Made by a program: the position numbers and the translations under genes. A DNA stretch of 64,000 nucleotides from Sisyra terminalis (Eukaryota; Arthropoda; Insecta; Neuroptera; Sisyridae): contig OY292275.1 of the NCBI GenBank assembly GCA_958496175.1, forward strand, positions 12,152,001-12,216,000, written 5' to 3'. The number at the start of each line of letters is the position of its first letter. Position 1 is the first letter of the stretch. The notes under the pieces were generated by a model. That model was not told the DNA's origin, did not search any database, and worked only from the letters and a program-made list of their open reading frames with translations. Shown piece after piece: positions 11,727 to 25,200 of this stretch.

Positions 11727-14700
11727 GAATTTCGATTTAACAAAAAAAAAATAAGTAAATCAAGCTACAAAATATGTTCACAATATGCGATTCTTAAAAC
11801 TTCTTAAAGTACATTTAAAGCGAGTATAGTCAGTAATTATCCTGGTATAATGCGATAGGATTAGGGCTTAGGGACTTGACTTTCCATAAAATCTAATAAC
11901 TTTTTCACAGCAAAAGCATTGCGAACTTACAACAACCTATTTTACATAGCTGTTTCTTGGTGAGATTATTTATACTCGTACCTTTTACTAGATTCCTGAA
12001 GTAATAGGGAATAAAATCGATAACGTTAAATATAAATCTAGTGCACTTTATGCAATCTATATATATGTTATGAAACCAATTCTACAGAACAAGAAGCAGT
12101 AGGGTGCTCAATCGAGAGATATATTCATACATACTTCTGCGGTTGACCACTAAACTGTTAGAAAATATTTATATAGTTCAATGTGGCTGACATTGAAGTT
12201 GATATTATCCTTGTATATTAAATTTACCAATAGTTTAGAGTTGTAATCGTATCAGGCTTCATCTTCAGTTAATTTAAAAGAATTAAACAAAAAGGACAAA
12301 CAACATTAACACTATATAATTTTTAATAGACATAATATTTCAAATATGTACTACCTGCAATTTGAGTTGTTCAACAGTCATTGATTTTTTGCATATTTTT
12401 TAGAAATGAATTATAAATTATTTTGATTTTCGGAGCATAAAAATTAAAAAAAAATATTTTAATTAGATATAATAAATTTGATAAAATTAAAAAAAAATAC
12501 CATGACAAATTCGCGCTATGATTGGTGTCTTGTTTGTGACGTCAATATGTTAAAGGACTTCACATTAGTACATAGTAAAGCGTTTATACATATACATGTT
12601 AAAATAATATTCCAATTTTAGGGGAAAAAGTGTTTAAAATATCAAATTTTATCGAGTAAATTATGTGTGGGAAAGAATTTACAGAAACTAACTCTGATAA
12701 TGTACCAAGTGTGGATATATTTATAACAACCGATTTTCTCAAAAAATATTTTCGGTTTAAATTACATTCTAGAGCACAAAAATTATTTAACTAAGTATTT
12801 ACTTGATATGATTCGGAATATCTCAAAAAAATGGTATTTATTTTGATGTTGATATTGAAATTATACATCTTTATAAAATCCTAGCCATCATCCTTCCGCT
12901 TGGCTTAAAGAATTACAAAATTAAGACTTGAAATATTATTGGAATTTTTCTTTAAGGGGATAGGGATAATCACTATATATAAGCTTGAAGGGTTTAATCT
13001 AATTTTTTAATAAATTGTTTAACCAATTTTTGGAAATAAAAATTCAACATTAACATATTTTTTGTCCTCATACTTATTAAAGCAAATATCTATGTTATTT
13101 CATAGTTGGTTTTGATGCAGTATAAAAAGAAATACGCAATTAAAGGACCCTAATATAAGGAAGTTAACATTTACAGTACAAATTCAAATCAAAAGTTATT
13201 CAACTTGTAAAATCGTTTATTGTTTCAAGTTGAACGACACTTAAATTACTAAATTTGACATTTTGATTGTTGATCGGGTGGCACGTTATCCTTTATAAAC
13301 TTTGCAACCCCTTTCATCCTTTTAGGAAAGGAATTTTCAAAAATCCTTTCTTATTGCATCATAAAAGTAATTCACTCTTTAAATTGCACATACCAGTGGC
13401 CAGTGGCTTAGGCTGCGCATTGATCCGTTAATTAGTCAGAAAAATTGATTTCATATTTCATAACTATATAATTTCATGATATCTATATCAAAATAATTCT
13501 CATAGCAAAAAAAAAATGTTACTTTTAGAACTTATTCGGTACTTAAAATCATTATATTTAACGTTTTTCATTTGATGCATATTAAAAAACACTTTTTTCT
13601 TGGGTATTAGTTTTATAATATTTGTACATGATGGTACAAAACAAGGACGATTATTTTTGAGATTTGGTATTGCTGAAAAAATTATTAATATATTGATGAT
13701 AAAAACAAGTTTAACTAAATTTAAACGTTAAACATTGTATCAATTACATATAACACTGATTTGTAATTATCAAAAAGGCGTCACACAGTTGGTTAGGAGC
13801 TGTTGTAAAGAAAATATTATTTTTAATTTGCTATGACCTTCGAATAACAACAAGAAAAAAAAGTTTTATCACATTAAACTTAAATATGATCTTTCGAATT
13901 ATGATAGAAAAAAAATTGTTCAAAAATCCAATGCTTAGGCAATTTTTTCAGCGCTACTCGTTGTTCTATCTGAAATCGTATTGGTTCAAAAGTAATATCA
14001 TTACTTAAGTTACTCTTAAGTTGGATTTCCGCCATTACGAAAATATAATTCCCCTTTAAATGTCCTCTGAAGTTACTTTAAACCAATGAAATGTTTTTCT
14101 CACTAAAAATTCAGTATAATCTCAGTGTATGATTCCTAAATTAGTTTTTAATGTAATTTTTCCTTTTGATATCTTCATTTTATATTTGAAGTTTCTCAGG
14201 CTTTCAATTCTATTAGGATCTATATTTCTTTTTCTAACATTCGGGGATTCCAATACATTTTCTTCCATTTCTCTTAAAGTTTTCCATTTTTTTTACTCAT
14301 TCCAATATAAGTTTTAGAAAAAACTTATTCAGTTATTGTTTGTTCTTATCTCTTCATTGATGATGATTTTCTTTTTATTATCTCTTCTCAATATGTCTAA
14401 TCTTAGAACTATTTCTTTATATTCAGCAGCTGTAAAAAGCAGAAACCAAATATTTTCTGTAGAGAAAATTTCAGAGAAAATAACAGTAAAAGCGAAAAAA
14501 AATAAAACTCTTTTCAAACTTGGATGTTTTATTCATTATGTTATGACTTCATCAAGAAATTTCTAGTATAGTTACCTCATCAGAATTTTAAAAATTAAAC
14601 TGCAAACAATAAAGAAGAGAAATATATATAAAACAGCAATCATCATAAATTTAAAATTTTAAGTACCAACAAATTCAGCTATGCTCCCAATGCCCCAGTT

Positions 14701-16231
14701 TCTGTGTTTTCGAGGGTATGGAAAACTAGGGCATCAGTATTACGGCTGTAATAACGTATTTCAATTACAGATCATTTTTTGGAAATTTTTCATTAGTCAT
14801 TAAAAAAATCAACAAACCCTCAAATAATAATTAAAATTAAATGCATATGGACGAATTCTATATGAATTTACATACATAAACCATTAATTTAGCAATCCTA
14901 TTTGTTTGCCTCAAATATTTTCAGTACAATTTTTGCTAGAAACATAAATTTATGTAAGTGGTACAAAACAGACAGTGGAAATGTGAGGGGTGAGACGATG
15001 GAAGAGACATTGGGCTTGATGGGAACATAAAATAAAATAAATAATATAAAATAAAACGTGAACAGTCGTGTTAAAAATTTGTAATTTAAATTTAGCACAA
15101 TTAATTTACATTTTTGAATATCAAATGATAAACATTTCGTAACTGAAAACTGCATTTCATTGTTACCATAAAACTAGATACCCCAAAATATTAAACAGTG
15201 TTTAAAAATTTTCAAATCAAAAATGAACAAATATAGCAAAAGTTTTCCTCAAGTTACGAAAATTTCTGTCTTATTTACAGGGAAATTTTTAACTGGAATT
15301 GAATTTGATTGGTTTAGTTTAAAAACAAAAGTTTACGTTTCTAAATTCTCTCCACATCAAATAATTGCCACCATATCCACGTAATTTTATTTCTCATTCT
15401 CTTTCGCAATGACATCAAGTAGGAAACGATAATTTCAAATTAATTAATTAAAATGCATCGCCAATAATTATCCTCTCGACAATTAAACAAATTAAATAAG
15501 TATAGTGTGAAACATTTCTCGTTATTTCTTCCAACGCTTTCCGTTTCTGATTGCTATCGGAATTCAATTTAGCGCGAATGCTGCACCAATTCATTGATAC
15601 TATACGGAAGAAATGCAGGACAGTTATTCTCTACTTGTATTCCTTTTTTTTCCTTCAGGTAATAAATAATGTTTTATGTAGGTCCATAAAGGAATAATAT
15701 AGTACAACGAATATTGCCAAATTTATAGACATTTTCAACGTTCATCCGATATTTTATTGCTCAAGATGTTAATGAAATGTTGATGGAATTGCGAAAGTCT
15801 TTATTTTTTAATTTATGTTTTATGAAATATCATTTTTATGGAAACAATTCAGACTATTAATTGCCAATATAAATTGATGAGATGAATTTGATTGGGGTTT
15901 ATTTCAGCCGAAATTGGAGGAAAATAAAACAACTTAGGAAAATAAAAATTAATTTGATGTATGTTGTTATTATGAAGCGACGACGAAAAACAATTGGAAA
16001 ATTTTAATATTCCAATAGCTGGAATAGAAAGTTTTAGTATTTTAGTACTTATTGATACAGAATTTGCTTAATTTGAGTCATGTATGTTAAAGTTATTAAA
16101 ATGTATCAATGTAATAATCCAAATATCATTAATACTGCATCAGCTTATTAAAAATCACCGCTAGGACTTATAGAATCACCTTTAAGAAGCCGTTTATTAC
16201 AAGTTTACAATAAATTGTTGTTATTTCGGCT
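11727..16231. other. Long AT-rich intergenic stretch
   Basis: No supported gene or element over about 4.5 kb. Open frames around 14.1-14.6 kb and 14.9-15.2 kb are low-complexity L/F/K/S-rich translations of AT-rich DNA and are not called. Confidence 0.5.
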
Positions 16232-16929
16232 TTAAGGGTGGATTACTGTCAGAAAAATGACTTTTTTAAAACTGCCATTTTTTTTAGAGATATTAAAAAA
16301 CGGTCTTCGGCATGTAAAAGTTGAAGTTTTGAACTATTTTTTTTATTTGCCCCGATATGTCCCCCCCTCCCCCTTTTACAGCGCTTTGAAAAAGGGTCCT
16401 CAAAAATAAGGAGGCAAACGGGAGACAAGTTTTCTCGGAAACCGGAAGTCGGATCATGATTTTCCAAAGAATGCAGGTTTTGGTAATGCGTCTTCTTGGT
16501 ACTGAATCTCGAAAATCCGAAAAAAGTTGAAAATTCACAAAATGGCGTGACTTTGAAAAAAGAGTTAAAAAAAATGACCTTTTTTTGGACCTTTCCCTCT
16601 CTCCCACTTTGAGAGGGGGAGGTTTGGCCAATTTCAGAGGTTCAGTACCAAGAAGACGTGTTGAACTATAACACCAGTTTCAAGTCAATCCGTCGGATAG
16701 TTTCTGAGAAATCTTGTCTCCCAGTTTTAAAAAGTTGATTTGGAGAAAAACGCATTTAAAGTTTTTTTAAGATATTTTTTTATGTTATTATCAATTTATT
16801 CAATTTTTATCAGTGAAAATACATTAGTCAGCTGTTCCAATCCTTTTGGCACGTTATTCTTGAATGTTATAAGAAGACATTTATGGAAAAAAAAATCGAT
16901 TTTTTTTTCTGTCGGTGATCCACCCTTAA
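16232..16929. mobile_element. 0.7-kb TTAA-flanked DNA element, copy a
   Basis: Begins TTAAGGGTGGATTACTGTCA and ends in the reverse-complement counterpart TGTCGGTGATCCACCCTTAA. It is closely similar over its full length to 45977-46675, inserted there in the opposite orientation. Both copies have TTAA at both ends, fitting TTAA target duplications (piggyBac- or Kolobok-like). A TA duplication, as in Tc1/mariner, fits equally well. An internal inverted repeat CGTCTTCTTGGTACTGAA (16489-16506) and its complement (16641-16658) is kept in both copies. The minus-strand open frames inside are not conserved coding. Confidence 0.75.
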
Positions 16930-18345
16930 TATTAGAAATTTTACCCAAAGTTCGAAAGAAAATCGACGTTGTTAGTGTTAAAAAGATTTACATTTTGAAT
17001 TTGGTCAGCAATTTTTAAAACATAGTACAAGAATTCAACTTAAAACAACAATAGATGTTTATGTACCCTTCATTTCCCTTCTAAAATATTATAATTGCAT
17101 CAATTTTAAAGTTAAAATCATCATAAATAGGGTTGAGAAATGTAAACGAATTGGATACCTATTTGAGACCTAGTTGCTGGGCAAACCTTACCAATTATTT
17201 CGGCTACAAAATTTGCTACCTCTAGTTCTTTATGTCACCATTTATTCAAAGTGTTACATTCCCAAAAAGACATGGGAAAAATAGTTTTCATTAGCCACAA
17301 TTGTATACTGAAGTTTCTTCAGTCCACAGTGGCTGGTTAAGTGATTACTAGACCTGGTACTATTGTAATTTGTTTTCTTGTGTAATTGAGTATTGTAGTA
17401 GTCAGGCTTAGGGTAGGTTTTCCCATCATTCTTTTACTGATGTTTGCCCACATTGAACCGTGTTTTTGCCGTTTAAATAAACATTATTTTTCTTACAAGA
17501 CTATTATTAAATGTTGTTAGTTTAAAAATTGGACACTAAAAAAATCGAAATAACAAATAATGCTTGATAGCATCCAATAGTGATGAAAAATATGAATTTC
17601 TTGAACTAGAATTGCTGCATTAAATAAAAGGATTTGAAAAAAATGCAAAAGATAAATTGTTATAAAAGATTAATAGGTATTTAGTTCTTCTCAATGACAA
17701 TTATTTTTATTATAATTCGTTTATTTTGAAGGTGAGTTAAGTCCATTTCAAAAATAATCCCTATAGTGTTATCATTTTTAACCATAGGAACATAAGATAC
17801 TAAAGAAGAGGGAATAATTGCCGTTTTTATTATCAACTAAAATGAAATCAGTAATTTGTCAAAACTTAGCAGTTAAAGAATTAACATACTTTGTTCTAGT
17901 TACAAGAAGAAGACTCACCATAAAGACCTTCCTTGAAATGGACTTACGCTACTTCGAAAATAAATTAGTCATATATTATTTATGAATGAATTTCTATGGT
18001 TATTTTCTTTTAACTAAGAGGATTATTATTTGCTTTTTCTCTTATTTTTTAATTATTTTTGTGTATATATATACACTTAATAAAAATAAAACTTCTTTTA
18101 ATTTAGTGAAGTCTCATTTTAAGTAGGTACTTAAGTACTTAAAAAAACGTTAAAATCACTTCATCACTATAACGTTTTATTTTCTTGAGATTTCTACTAC
18201 ATTGTCACCCAATCTTTCCAAAAAATGTAATGATTTTCTTTTCACTTGAAGAACCATATTTTATCTTTGTAAGTTGATGTTTATCCCGTTGCAATTTTTA
18301 ATTTTCCTTATATTAAAATATAAGTTTGATTTGCAGTTCATACAT
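16930..18345. other. AT-rich intergenic DNA, nothing recognised
   Basis: No supported feature on either strand. Confidence 0.5.
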
Positions 18346-18500
18346 CTTACCGCTCCAAAATCGATAGGTGTTGGGTTCGATCCTTGTATCGAGCAAATTT
18401 CCGATTTTTCTCGAATACGGATTTTTATTAACCCTGAAATTGCTAAAGACCATAGTAGTTATAGAACGACGGTATATAACAATTAAAAAAAAAATAAAAA
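18346..18500 (+). mobile_element. tRNA-derived SINE, copy c (5' truncated)
   Basis: Contains a good B box, GGTTCGATCC (18374-18383), and then the same body as copies a and b (CGAGCAAATTTCCGATTTTT, CTAAAGACCATAGTAG, ACGACGGT). It ends in an A-rich tail at about 18500. The A-box region is truncated or diverged. Confidence 0.65.
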
Positions 18501-18827
18501 ATATAATTGATATTCTTGACTTACAAAAAAAAATTGCATCACAAATAGTTTAGAAAATTCTGATGAGAAGTCAATGAAAAACATAAGAAATACTGAGCTT
18601 AAAGATAAAGTTGAGTCTTTTTATGTCTTTTATGTTTGAAGAAATAAGTATTCTCAATCTCCAGTATATTTCTTAGAACTAAAAAAAATCGAACAATTGG
18701 TGTGAAGTTAATACTTCAAAGATTAAAATTAAATTATTTTTTTTTAAATAAGAAGAAAATTCAGGTTATTTAAGATCATTTTGTTTTTTGTTTTTTATTT
18801 TTATTTAATATTTTTATTATTCAATTA

Positions 18828-18865
18828 GCTACGTTTCGTTACTAATCGTAACTTCCTCAGGCTTC
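18828..18865 (-). ncRNA. Hammerhead ribozyme-like motif, family 5
   Basis: On the minus strand: CTGAGGA (18860-18854), extra A, stem II GTTAC/GTAAC with loop GATTA, GAAA (18837-18834), ACGT, predicted cleavage base A, stem I AGC with GCT. Confidence 0.55.
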
Positions 18866-19033
18866 TAGATTCACAAAAATAAAATATTTTTAATTTAAAT
18901 TCAATAAATAAATAGAAATTCTATTTTAAATTAAATTATCTATTTTATTTAAATTCTAAATTATCTATTTTAAATTATTTTTTTAATTTATTTATTGAAT
19001 TTAAATTAAAAATATTTTATTTTTGTGAATCAA

Positions 19034-19073
19034 GAAGCCTGAGGAAGTTACGATTAGTAACGAAACGTAGCTA
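19034..19073 (+). ncRNA. Hammerhead ribozyme-like motif, family 5
   Basis: CTGAGGA 19039-19045, extra A 19046, GTTAC 19047-19051 with GTAAC 19057-19061, GAAA 19062-19065, ACGT 19065-19068, predicted cleavage after A19069. Stem I is AGC 19036-19038 with GCT 19070-19072. Confidence 0.55.
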
Positions 19074-19157
19074 ATTGAATAATAAAAATATTAAATAAAA
19101 AATAAAAAACAAAAAGATCTTAAATAACCTGAATTTTCTTCTTATTTGAAAAAAATA

Positions 19158-20828
19158 TAAAAGCTGTGATCTGAATTATATCATCTATTAAATTATTTAT
19201 TTTTTTAAGATAAAATTTATGTTTAGTATTTCAAATCCATAAGAGTATTTAATTTTTCTGAACAAGTCCAACTTGTGCCTATAGCCAATTTTCGTTGGTG
19301 TATCATCGTTACTATTTCAATACAGCTTGTAATTCGCAACGATAATAATCGTTTAAATAGATTAATATTAGTGTAACTTAATTACAATGAAGCAATAATG
19401 GCTTTAGCTTAATGCGAGTTTTGTCTCAAGAGAAAAAGCTTCATTTCGATTATATATGCAAATGATGTATAAGATGGCAATAAAAGAAAACTCCGACATG
19501 TTTTAATTATCGTTTGGCGTGTTAAATTAGAAAATGGATTGTTTAACAGTTCTAATAAACATTTTCTTGATAAAACTCTATATATTTTTTTTTGGAGCAA
19601 AAAGTAAAATCGTTTTTTACTTTCCTTGTTAGATGAACGTTGGAACGTTCAAATATTCACGACTATACACAAAAAAAGTTTGTGTTTCTATTACGTTTTT
19701 CTGCAAAGAAAAAAGCCAGCACGTATAGACAGAATTTTAATGAGTTCTTTCGCAATGTCAAAAACTGTTATTCAAAAAAGCCAAAGTTCAATTTCAGATG
19801 AAATCTCAAGTTAATAATTCACGTTGTTAATTCAAAAATCCGTTTCGTTTGGGAAGTGTGAGACGTTGCCGTTTGTGTTTCGAATTTTATATTTCACGTT
19901 TTCGTGTTCACTAGTTGTGGGTAGAGTTTTTTTTTTCTAATTTAATATCGTTTGATGGGAAACTAATGGAGAACAAGACTAATTTTTGTGCTCCCCGGGG
20001 AGACTGCGAAGTTGAGCTTTGCTCGTATTGCGACTCGTTTCATGCCAACAGCCAAGCTTTTATAAATGTTGATTTCACACCTGTGTTAACGTTGGCGTAG
20101 CATGCAAAAAAGCGTTAAATAATGTGCAAAAAAACTAACGTATGCTTTAAATTTCGTAAGATGATTCGCATGAGAGGAAACGGAAAAAAATGGGGAACCA
20201 ATTGGAAGCTTTGGATTTCAAATAATTTATTTAAATTGACTTCAATGAATAAAATGGTTCCGTTTTTTTATCTGGATTTCTATTGTGTCACTAGTTCGAC
20301 AGTCACTGCTGGTTTTTCCCTGTAATTAGTTAAGTTATTTTTAACGACTCTCTTGGTAAAAGAAACTTTCCTTATGAACTTCTTTACTCCACTTTACTTC
20401 TTTAATAAAAATTTTAATTGAGTCTCAAAGACATATATATATTATTATCCATTAATTTATTGTGACTCGGAAATAAATAAAATACTTATCAATGTTAAAT
20501 TTACTCCACCATTCAAAAATTAGTTCCTTCGTGAGCCTTTTTTTTAAGGTCTACCTGCATTAATGCACTAGTTGAGTCTTAAGCTCAATTATTTCAATAA
20601 AGGTTGATAATTTGAATTCCATGTAAATATAAATATTCTTTACATGTTTCTTGTTGTCTTTTTTACAATCTTATTCTGGATTATCTGCATTTTTCTTGTA
20701 TTTGTTGCAGCAACTATTGCCCAAACTGGAGTAACATATAGCATCAATACTTCTCATGATTTTGTACAGTTAAATTGAATTTTCGATTATCAGTGAGGAC
20801 GTTTCTTTTTCTGTTTTCTAGTAAACCG
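19158..20828. other. Intergenic DNA with a GC-balanced block
   Basis: Mostly AT-rich with no feature. A block at about 19790-20110 is much less AT-rich than its surroundings and might be conserved regulatory DNA. The overlapping open frame 19915-20100 is not recognised. Confidence 0.4.
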
Positions 20829-21310
20829 TAGATTCTAATGCCTGGACGAATTCCTCCCTACTGCGCAGTCTATCCCTGGCAAAGTTTTCCAAGTTAAGGT
20901 AGTACATTCTTCGGTTCAAAAAATTCAGTATTTCAATTCGTTTTTCTTCTTTTTTCTTTGAATTTTCTTGTTTTTCTTCTACAACATCAAGTATGAATCC
21001 TTTTCTTTGTCAGACTCATTCAATAAGCTTTTATTATTGTAACCATATCGATAATTAATAGTTCCTATTTGTTGACTGTTCTTAATACTTCTAAGTTTAC
21101 CCCTTTATTTTTTTCCTTCTTCTTCAACCCCACACTTAAGCTTTTCGGATATTAAAATCCTATTTATCATTAAAAAAAGTCAAATTCAGCTGGCATATTT
21201 TGATTTGCAGTTTTGTTATGTGTGAATTCCAACTTACCAGTCCTTCAGCATATTTCTTAATCTTTGATTTAGACTTCCATAGTACTGCATTAGCTCCACC
21301 GATAACTAAC
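20829..21310 (-). pseudogene. Unassigned coding-like remnants
   Basis: Two minus-strand stretches read like protein rather than random AT-rich translation. One near 21310-21190 contains GGANAVLWKSKSKIKKYAEG. The other, at 21018-20829, runs through a K/E-rich segment into ILNFLNRRMYYLNLENFARD and ends at a stop after LESTVY. Stops and frame changes lie between them. They could be the remains of a transposable-element protein or of a host gene. I do not recognise the family, and chance remains possible. Confidence 0.25.
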
Positions 21311-21344
21311 AAAAGAATTTTGTTGTACATCTAACTAGGACAAT

Positions 21345-21785
21345 GTGGGTAGTAGATTTAGTTTTCCTTTTGATGGAGATGTATGGTTATAGGGGGCTAG
21401 GGGCCACTACTCATTAATTATTTTAGATATTTGCAATTAAAGATGCAATTTACTCGTGAAATTCAGTTATAAATTATACTGTTATAAGGCTTCTAGTCAT
21501 TAATGACTTTATTTTAGCTTTATTTTGTATCTTTGTATGCAAGAATTGAAATAAAATAAATAAAAAATTAAAATCGAATCGGACTTCTAATGATGAGGGA
21601 CACCAATCCGTCGTTGCTATACTAATTCCACTACATACGTGTAATTGTTTGCTACAGAACTAAATTAAATTGAGTTAATAGCATCTTCAATCGCAAATAT
21701 TTAAAAAAAATTTTGAGTAGTGACCCCTTTAACCTAATATCTTCATCAATAGCGAAACTAAATCTACCATCTTACAAAATTTGAA
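21345..21785. mobile_element. Foldback-type MITE with about 60-bp imperfect inverted repeats
   Basis: The left arm (about 21350-21414, with GTAGATTTAGTTTT, GATGGAGATG and GGGGCCACTACTCA) is mirrored by the right arm (about 21712-21780, with TGAGTAGTGACCCC and GAAACTAAATCTACC). The interior is AT-rich without a coding frame. Exact ends and target duplication were not resolved. Confidence 0.6.
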
Positions 21786-22022
21786 CAAAATCCGTGACTT
21801 CAAGACCTTGCATTCTTCTTCTAAGATTAAATATTTTTGGTTTATATTTACTCGGGTTTTGTATACGTTGTCATTTCTTATTCAGCTGCACAAAAAACTT
21901 AGAATCTCTTAAGTTTCGCCAATATTACTGTCCTGGTACCATTAATATGTTAACATCAATGTAGAGTTTATACAACATTTAAAATATATTGTAGTCGATT
22001 TTATGTTAAATATTTTACAGAA
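21786..22022. other. AT-rich intergenic DNA, nothing recognised
   Basis: No supported feature. Confidence 0.5.
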
Positions 22023-22023
22023 G

Positions 22024-22228
22024 CTAACATAAATTTGTATCAAAATTGAAACAATTGAATTACTGTCGTATTGCGCAGATACGTATTTCGATTGCCAAGC
22101 AATCCTCAGAAGTCATAAAGCAGTATATGATTGTCATGACTTCACCTGTAAATTATATTACCACAATATATTTCATATATTGTATAAACAGTATAACTGT
22201 TCAAAGTCAGCGAAAGAATCTAATTTGA
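22024..22228. mobile_element. Ribozyme repeat family 1, rearranged head-to-head pair
   Basis: A minus-strand family 1 fragment with the core (about 22024-22115) is followed by the plus-strand tail of the same family (about 22148-22228, with GTATAACTGTTCAAAGTCAG). The plus-strand core is missing, so this is a truncated version of the head-to-head arrangement seen at 29.4 kb. Confidence 0.55.
22074..22113 (-). ncRNA. Hammerhead-like motif, family 1 (three bases deleted)
   Basis: On the minus strand: CTGAGGA (22109-22103) runs straight into TTGCTTGGCAATC, so the AGA that other copies have after the core is gone and stem II is shortened. GAAA and ATACGTAT (22086-22079) are intact. Probably inactive. 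Confidence 0.4.
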
Positions 22229-25200
22229 TCATCAGATTTGAAATGAATTGAGTTTATATTTTAGCAGGTAACTAGTTTAGATATTATATAGTGTTGGTTC
22301 CGGTATTGATTCTCGTTTCGATGCTTTTTTTAGTAAACTGTGTTAGTCCTTAGATTTCCTTGAAAGCTTTTATACTTTAGGAATAATATTAGGATTTGCG
22401 TAAGATATTGATGGATTATAGAACTTTACAGTTAATGGGTTAGTCCTTGATGCCACCCACGGTCAAGTCTCTGGAAAATATTGATGAAGCATACGACATT
22501 AAGCTTCCGTCCCCGAATTCTAAATTTTTTACTTCAATTTGTCTTTGCAGTTATAGAGTGGTTGGATGATTAGATATTAAAACTCAATTTTATAAATAAA
22601 ATGAAGAGTTGTGTTATAAATACTTCAGGTGTTAAATATTTATTACCATAGAATGCTTGGAGTAAAAAATGAAACTAAACTAGAACTTTTTACAATTATT
22701 TGTACAATGCAAGAGATTAGCATTTCCAAAGTACACATTTTCTTTTTAAAACATAAAATTTTCATCATGAAAAGTATGGTTTAGGTACGCCATCTTAACT
22801 CATTTTCTTTAAAGATTATCTTCTTTTATTTGAAGAAAAAAGTAAATAGATTTTACGAAGGAAATTGCCAATTTTCAAAAGATTTTATCTAACTCTAATC
22901 ACAATTTACAGAAATGATCATTGTGGAGAAAAACATTCAAATATTTGATTTTGAATTGTTAAACAAATTTTCAAGCAAAACTAAATTAAAATTATACATT
23001 CAAATAGACCATATTTTTGTCACGTAATCTGAGAAACCGCATAATAAATATCATTTATCCATATGAAGAAAACTTGTATAGATAATGGTATTTTTCCAGT
23101 TGGAAATAAATTCCAATTATAATTTCAAGTAAATCTTATTGTGTGAACAACGCAACTGGTTGCGTATATGTACGCTTATTGATCATTCCACTAACTGGAA
23201 AAATTACCTTTTCAACAGTTTCAATGTTGTCTATTTCAGCTCTTTAGTCCTTACGGCCTTGAGAAAGTTTGTACGTCAGTCTTTGGGGAATTTGGTGACT
23301 CTAAATTGTGATGGCATGCTATAGCACTGCCTATTCTGTCATCAAGTTTTGTGCCATTGAACAGATTCGTGAAAATTTAATCCTATTACGAATTGGGATT
23401 TCGTTTGATTCAGTTGAAGTTGGGGAAGAGTTAATCCTTAAGTTTTCGAAATCCATTTTTGTTGAGATAATCATTATTTTCCATTACTGTGTCTATTTTT
23501 AATAAATCTAAGTGGAAAGTCGGTATTTTTATTTTATTTTTTATGAAAATAGATATAACTATTTGTGTCGTAATATAAAAAGATTACAAGAAAATTTATG
23601 TTTACCACAATCAATTCAGAAATATTTGAAAACTTACAAACTTTATTAATAAATATTTGTTGTATATAGCTTTAATCAGATTTATGCTCATTCCTCCTAT
23701 ATATTGCATTGAATCATTTCTCAGCCATAATACTTTACGTAATTCAAGTTTTTTGGTGATTTTTCCTATAAAACAACATTTTTTACGGAAAAATAATAAC
23801 AATTTCCAATTAAAACAAATTGCCACCTTATTATCCTAATGTTAGAACATTACTGAAAAAACGATAGATGTTGACTTTGTTAAATCGTATTTATTATAGC
23901 AATGGCACGTAATTTAAGTTTCAAAGTCTTTGAATCCTCAATGTATTATTGCCTCAAAAAACCAGTTACGCCATTCATTGTGAGAAATCCTTTGGCTATT
24001 CCAAAGCTCTCCCATCAATTCAACAAAGGAGTGATCAATCAAACTATCCTTTACGTAAAAATAAAACAAAAAAATATTTGTCTCTTCTATTTTTGCTTCG
24101 TTTTTTTCCTATCTAAAAGCATTCTATGGATTGTTTCAATTTTCAATGTTCCAATTCATATTTGTACAACAAAATTATATTTGCCTATAAAATATAAAAG
24201 AAGATAAACAAATATTTCTTTCCGATTTTTCATATAAGATATTACAAATAAATGGATTTTTTTTCTTATATTTATATTTGTCCAAAACTTTTGAATAAAT
24301 TTTATCCTTTTATATATCGGATAATATAGCGATGGTTATGCAGGAAATGAATTCACGTATAAATTCTATCTTAACTCAAATTTCTCAAATTATGTTCAAT
24401 ATTTGTACATTCTCAAACTACACCCAACTAATTAATGCTTGCAAACTTACATTTTAAAATTTCAATTTGCATGACTAATACGTATATTCGTTTATCTAAT
24501 TTTCTAAAGAAAATAAATCAATAGAGATATTATATATATTGCCCCTGATATGTTCATAACGTAACGAAATGTATATTCATGGTAATCGACTAAAGCTGTG
24601 GCGCTTACGGAAGGAACTTTCCCATAAATTAATTACAAAGTGGGTTGATTGCAAGTTGCAAATTATCATAGTTATTATGTTTGCTAATTTATGACCACTG
24701 TTTGAAAACTACAACACGAAATGAATATATGCCACTGTAAATGTGCCTATAATCATAAACATTTTCAGAGCAATAACCTTAAGAAACAAAGACTTGAAAA
24801 CCACACGATCGATCGCGATTTTTTTCTGTGTTATAAGTAAAAAAAATACAGAATAAAACAGGAAATACAAAGACCTACTGAAAAATATAAAGTATATGGC
24901 TAAAAACAACTCTTATGATATAAATAAAAATCAGGCACATATAATGCATGGTAATATTAAAAAAAATAAATGACGGAATTAACGGTGTATAGATATGGCA
25001 AAAGTGCTTATTATTTCTTTTAGTTTTATTTCTATTACATTTACTATCATACTTTTCTAATTATTTAATTGCAATAAACAATCATTAGTCGATATAATTA
25101 AAAACGTAACCTAATTTTTCTCTGAAAATTTTGAAAATAACTACAAATAGATAACTTTTACATATAAGGTATAAACGTACATTATTAGAACAAAAAAAAA

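Larger units (their letters stand above)
18742..19157. mobile_element. Ribozyme repeat family 5, head-to-head inverted pair
   Basis: The arms are about 18742-18915 (minus) and 18985-19157 (plus), separated by about 70 bp of AT-only DNA. They match nearly perfectly, including outer ends with TCAGGTTATTTAAGATC and its complement. The ribozyme-like cores sit inside each arm and face away from each other. Confidence 0.75.

Noticed and set aside
16293..16631. 112-codon minus open frame
   Set aside because: Lies inside the 0.7-kb TTAA element, and the corresponding frame is not maintained in the second copy at 46 kb, so it is not coding.
24070..24260. 101-codon open frame 23902-24207 as a membrane protein
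   Set aside because: The hydrophobic run (FYFCFVFFL) comes from T-rich DNA. No start context or homologous features support it.
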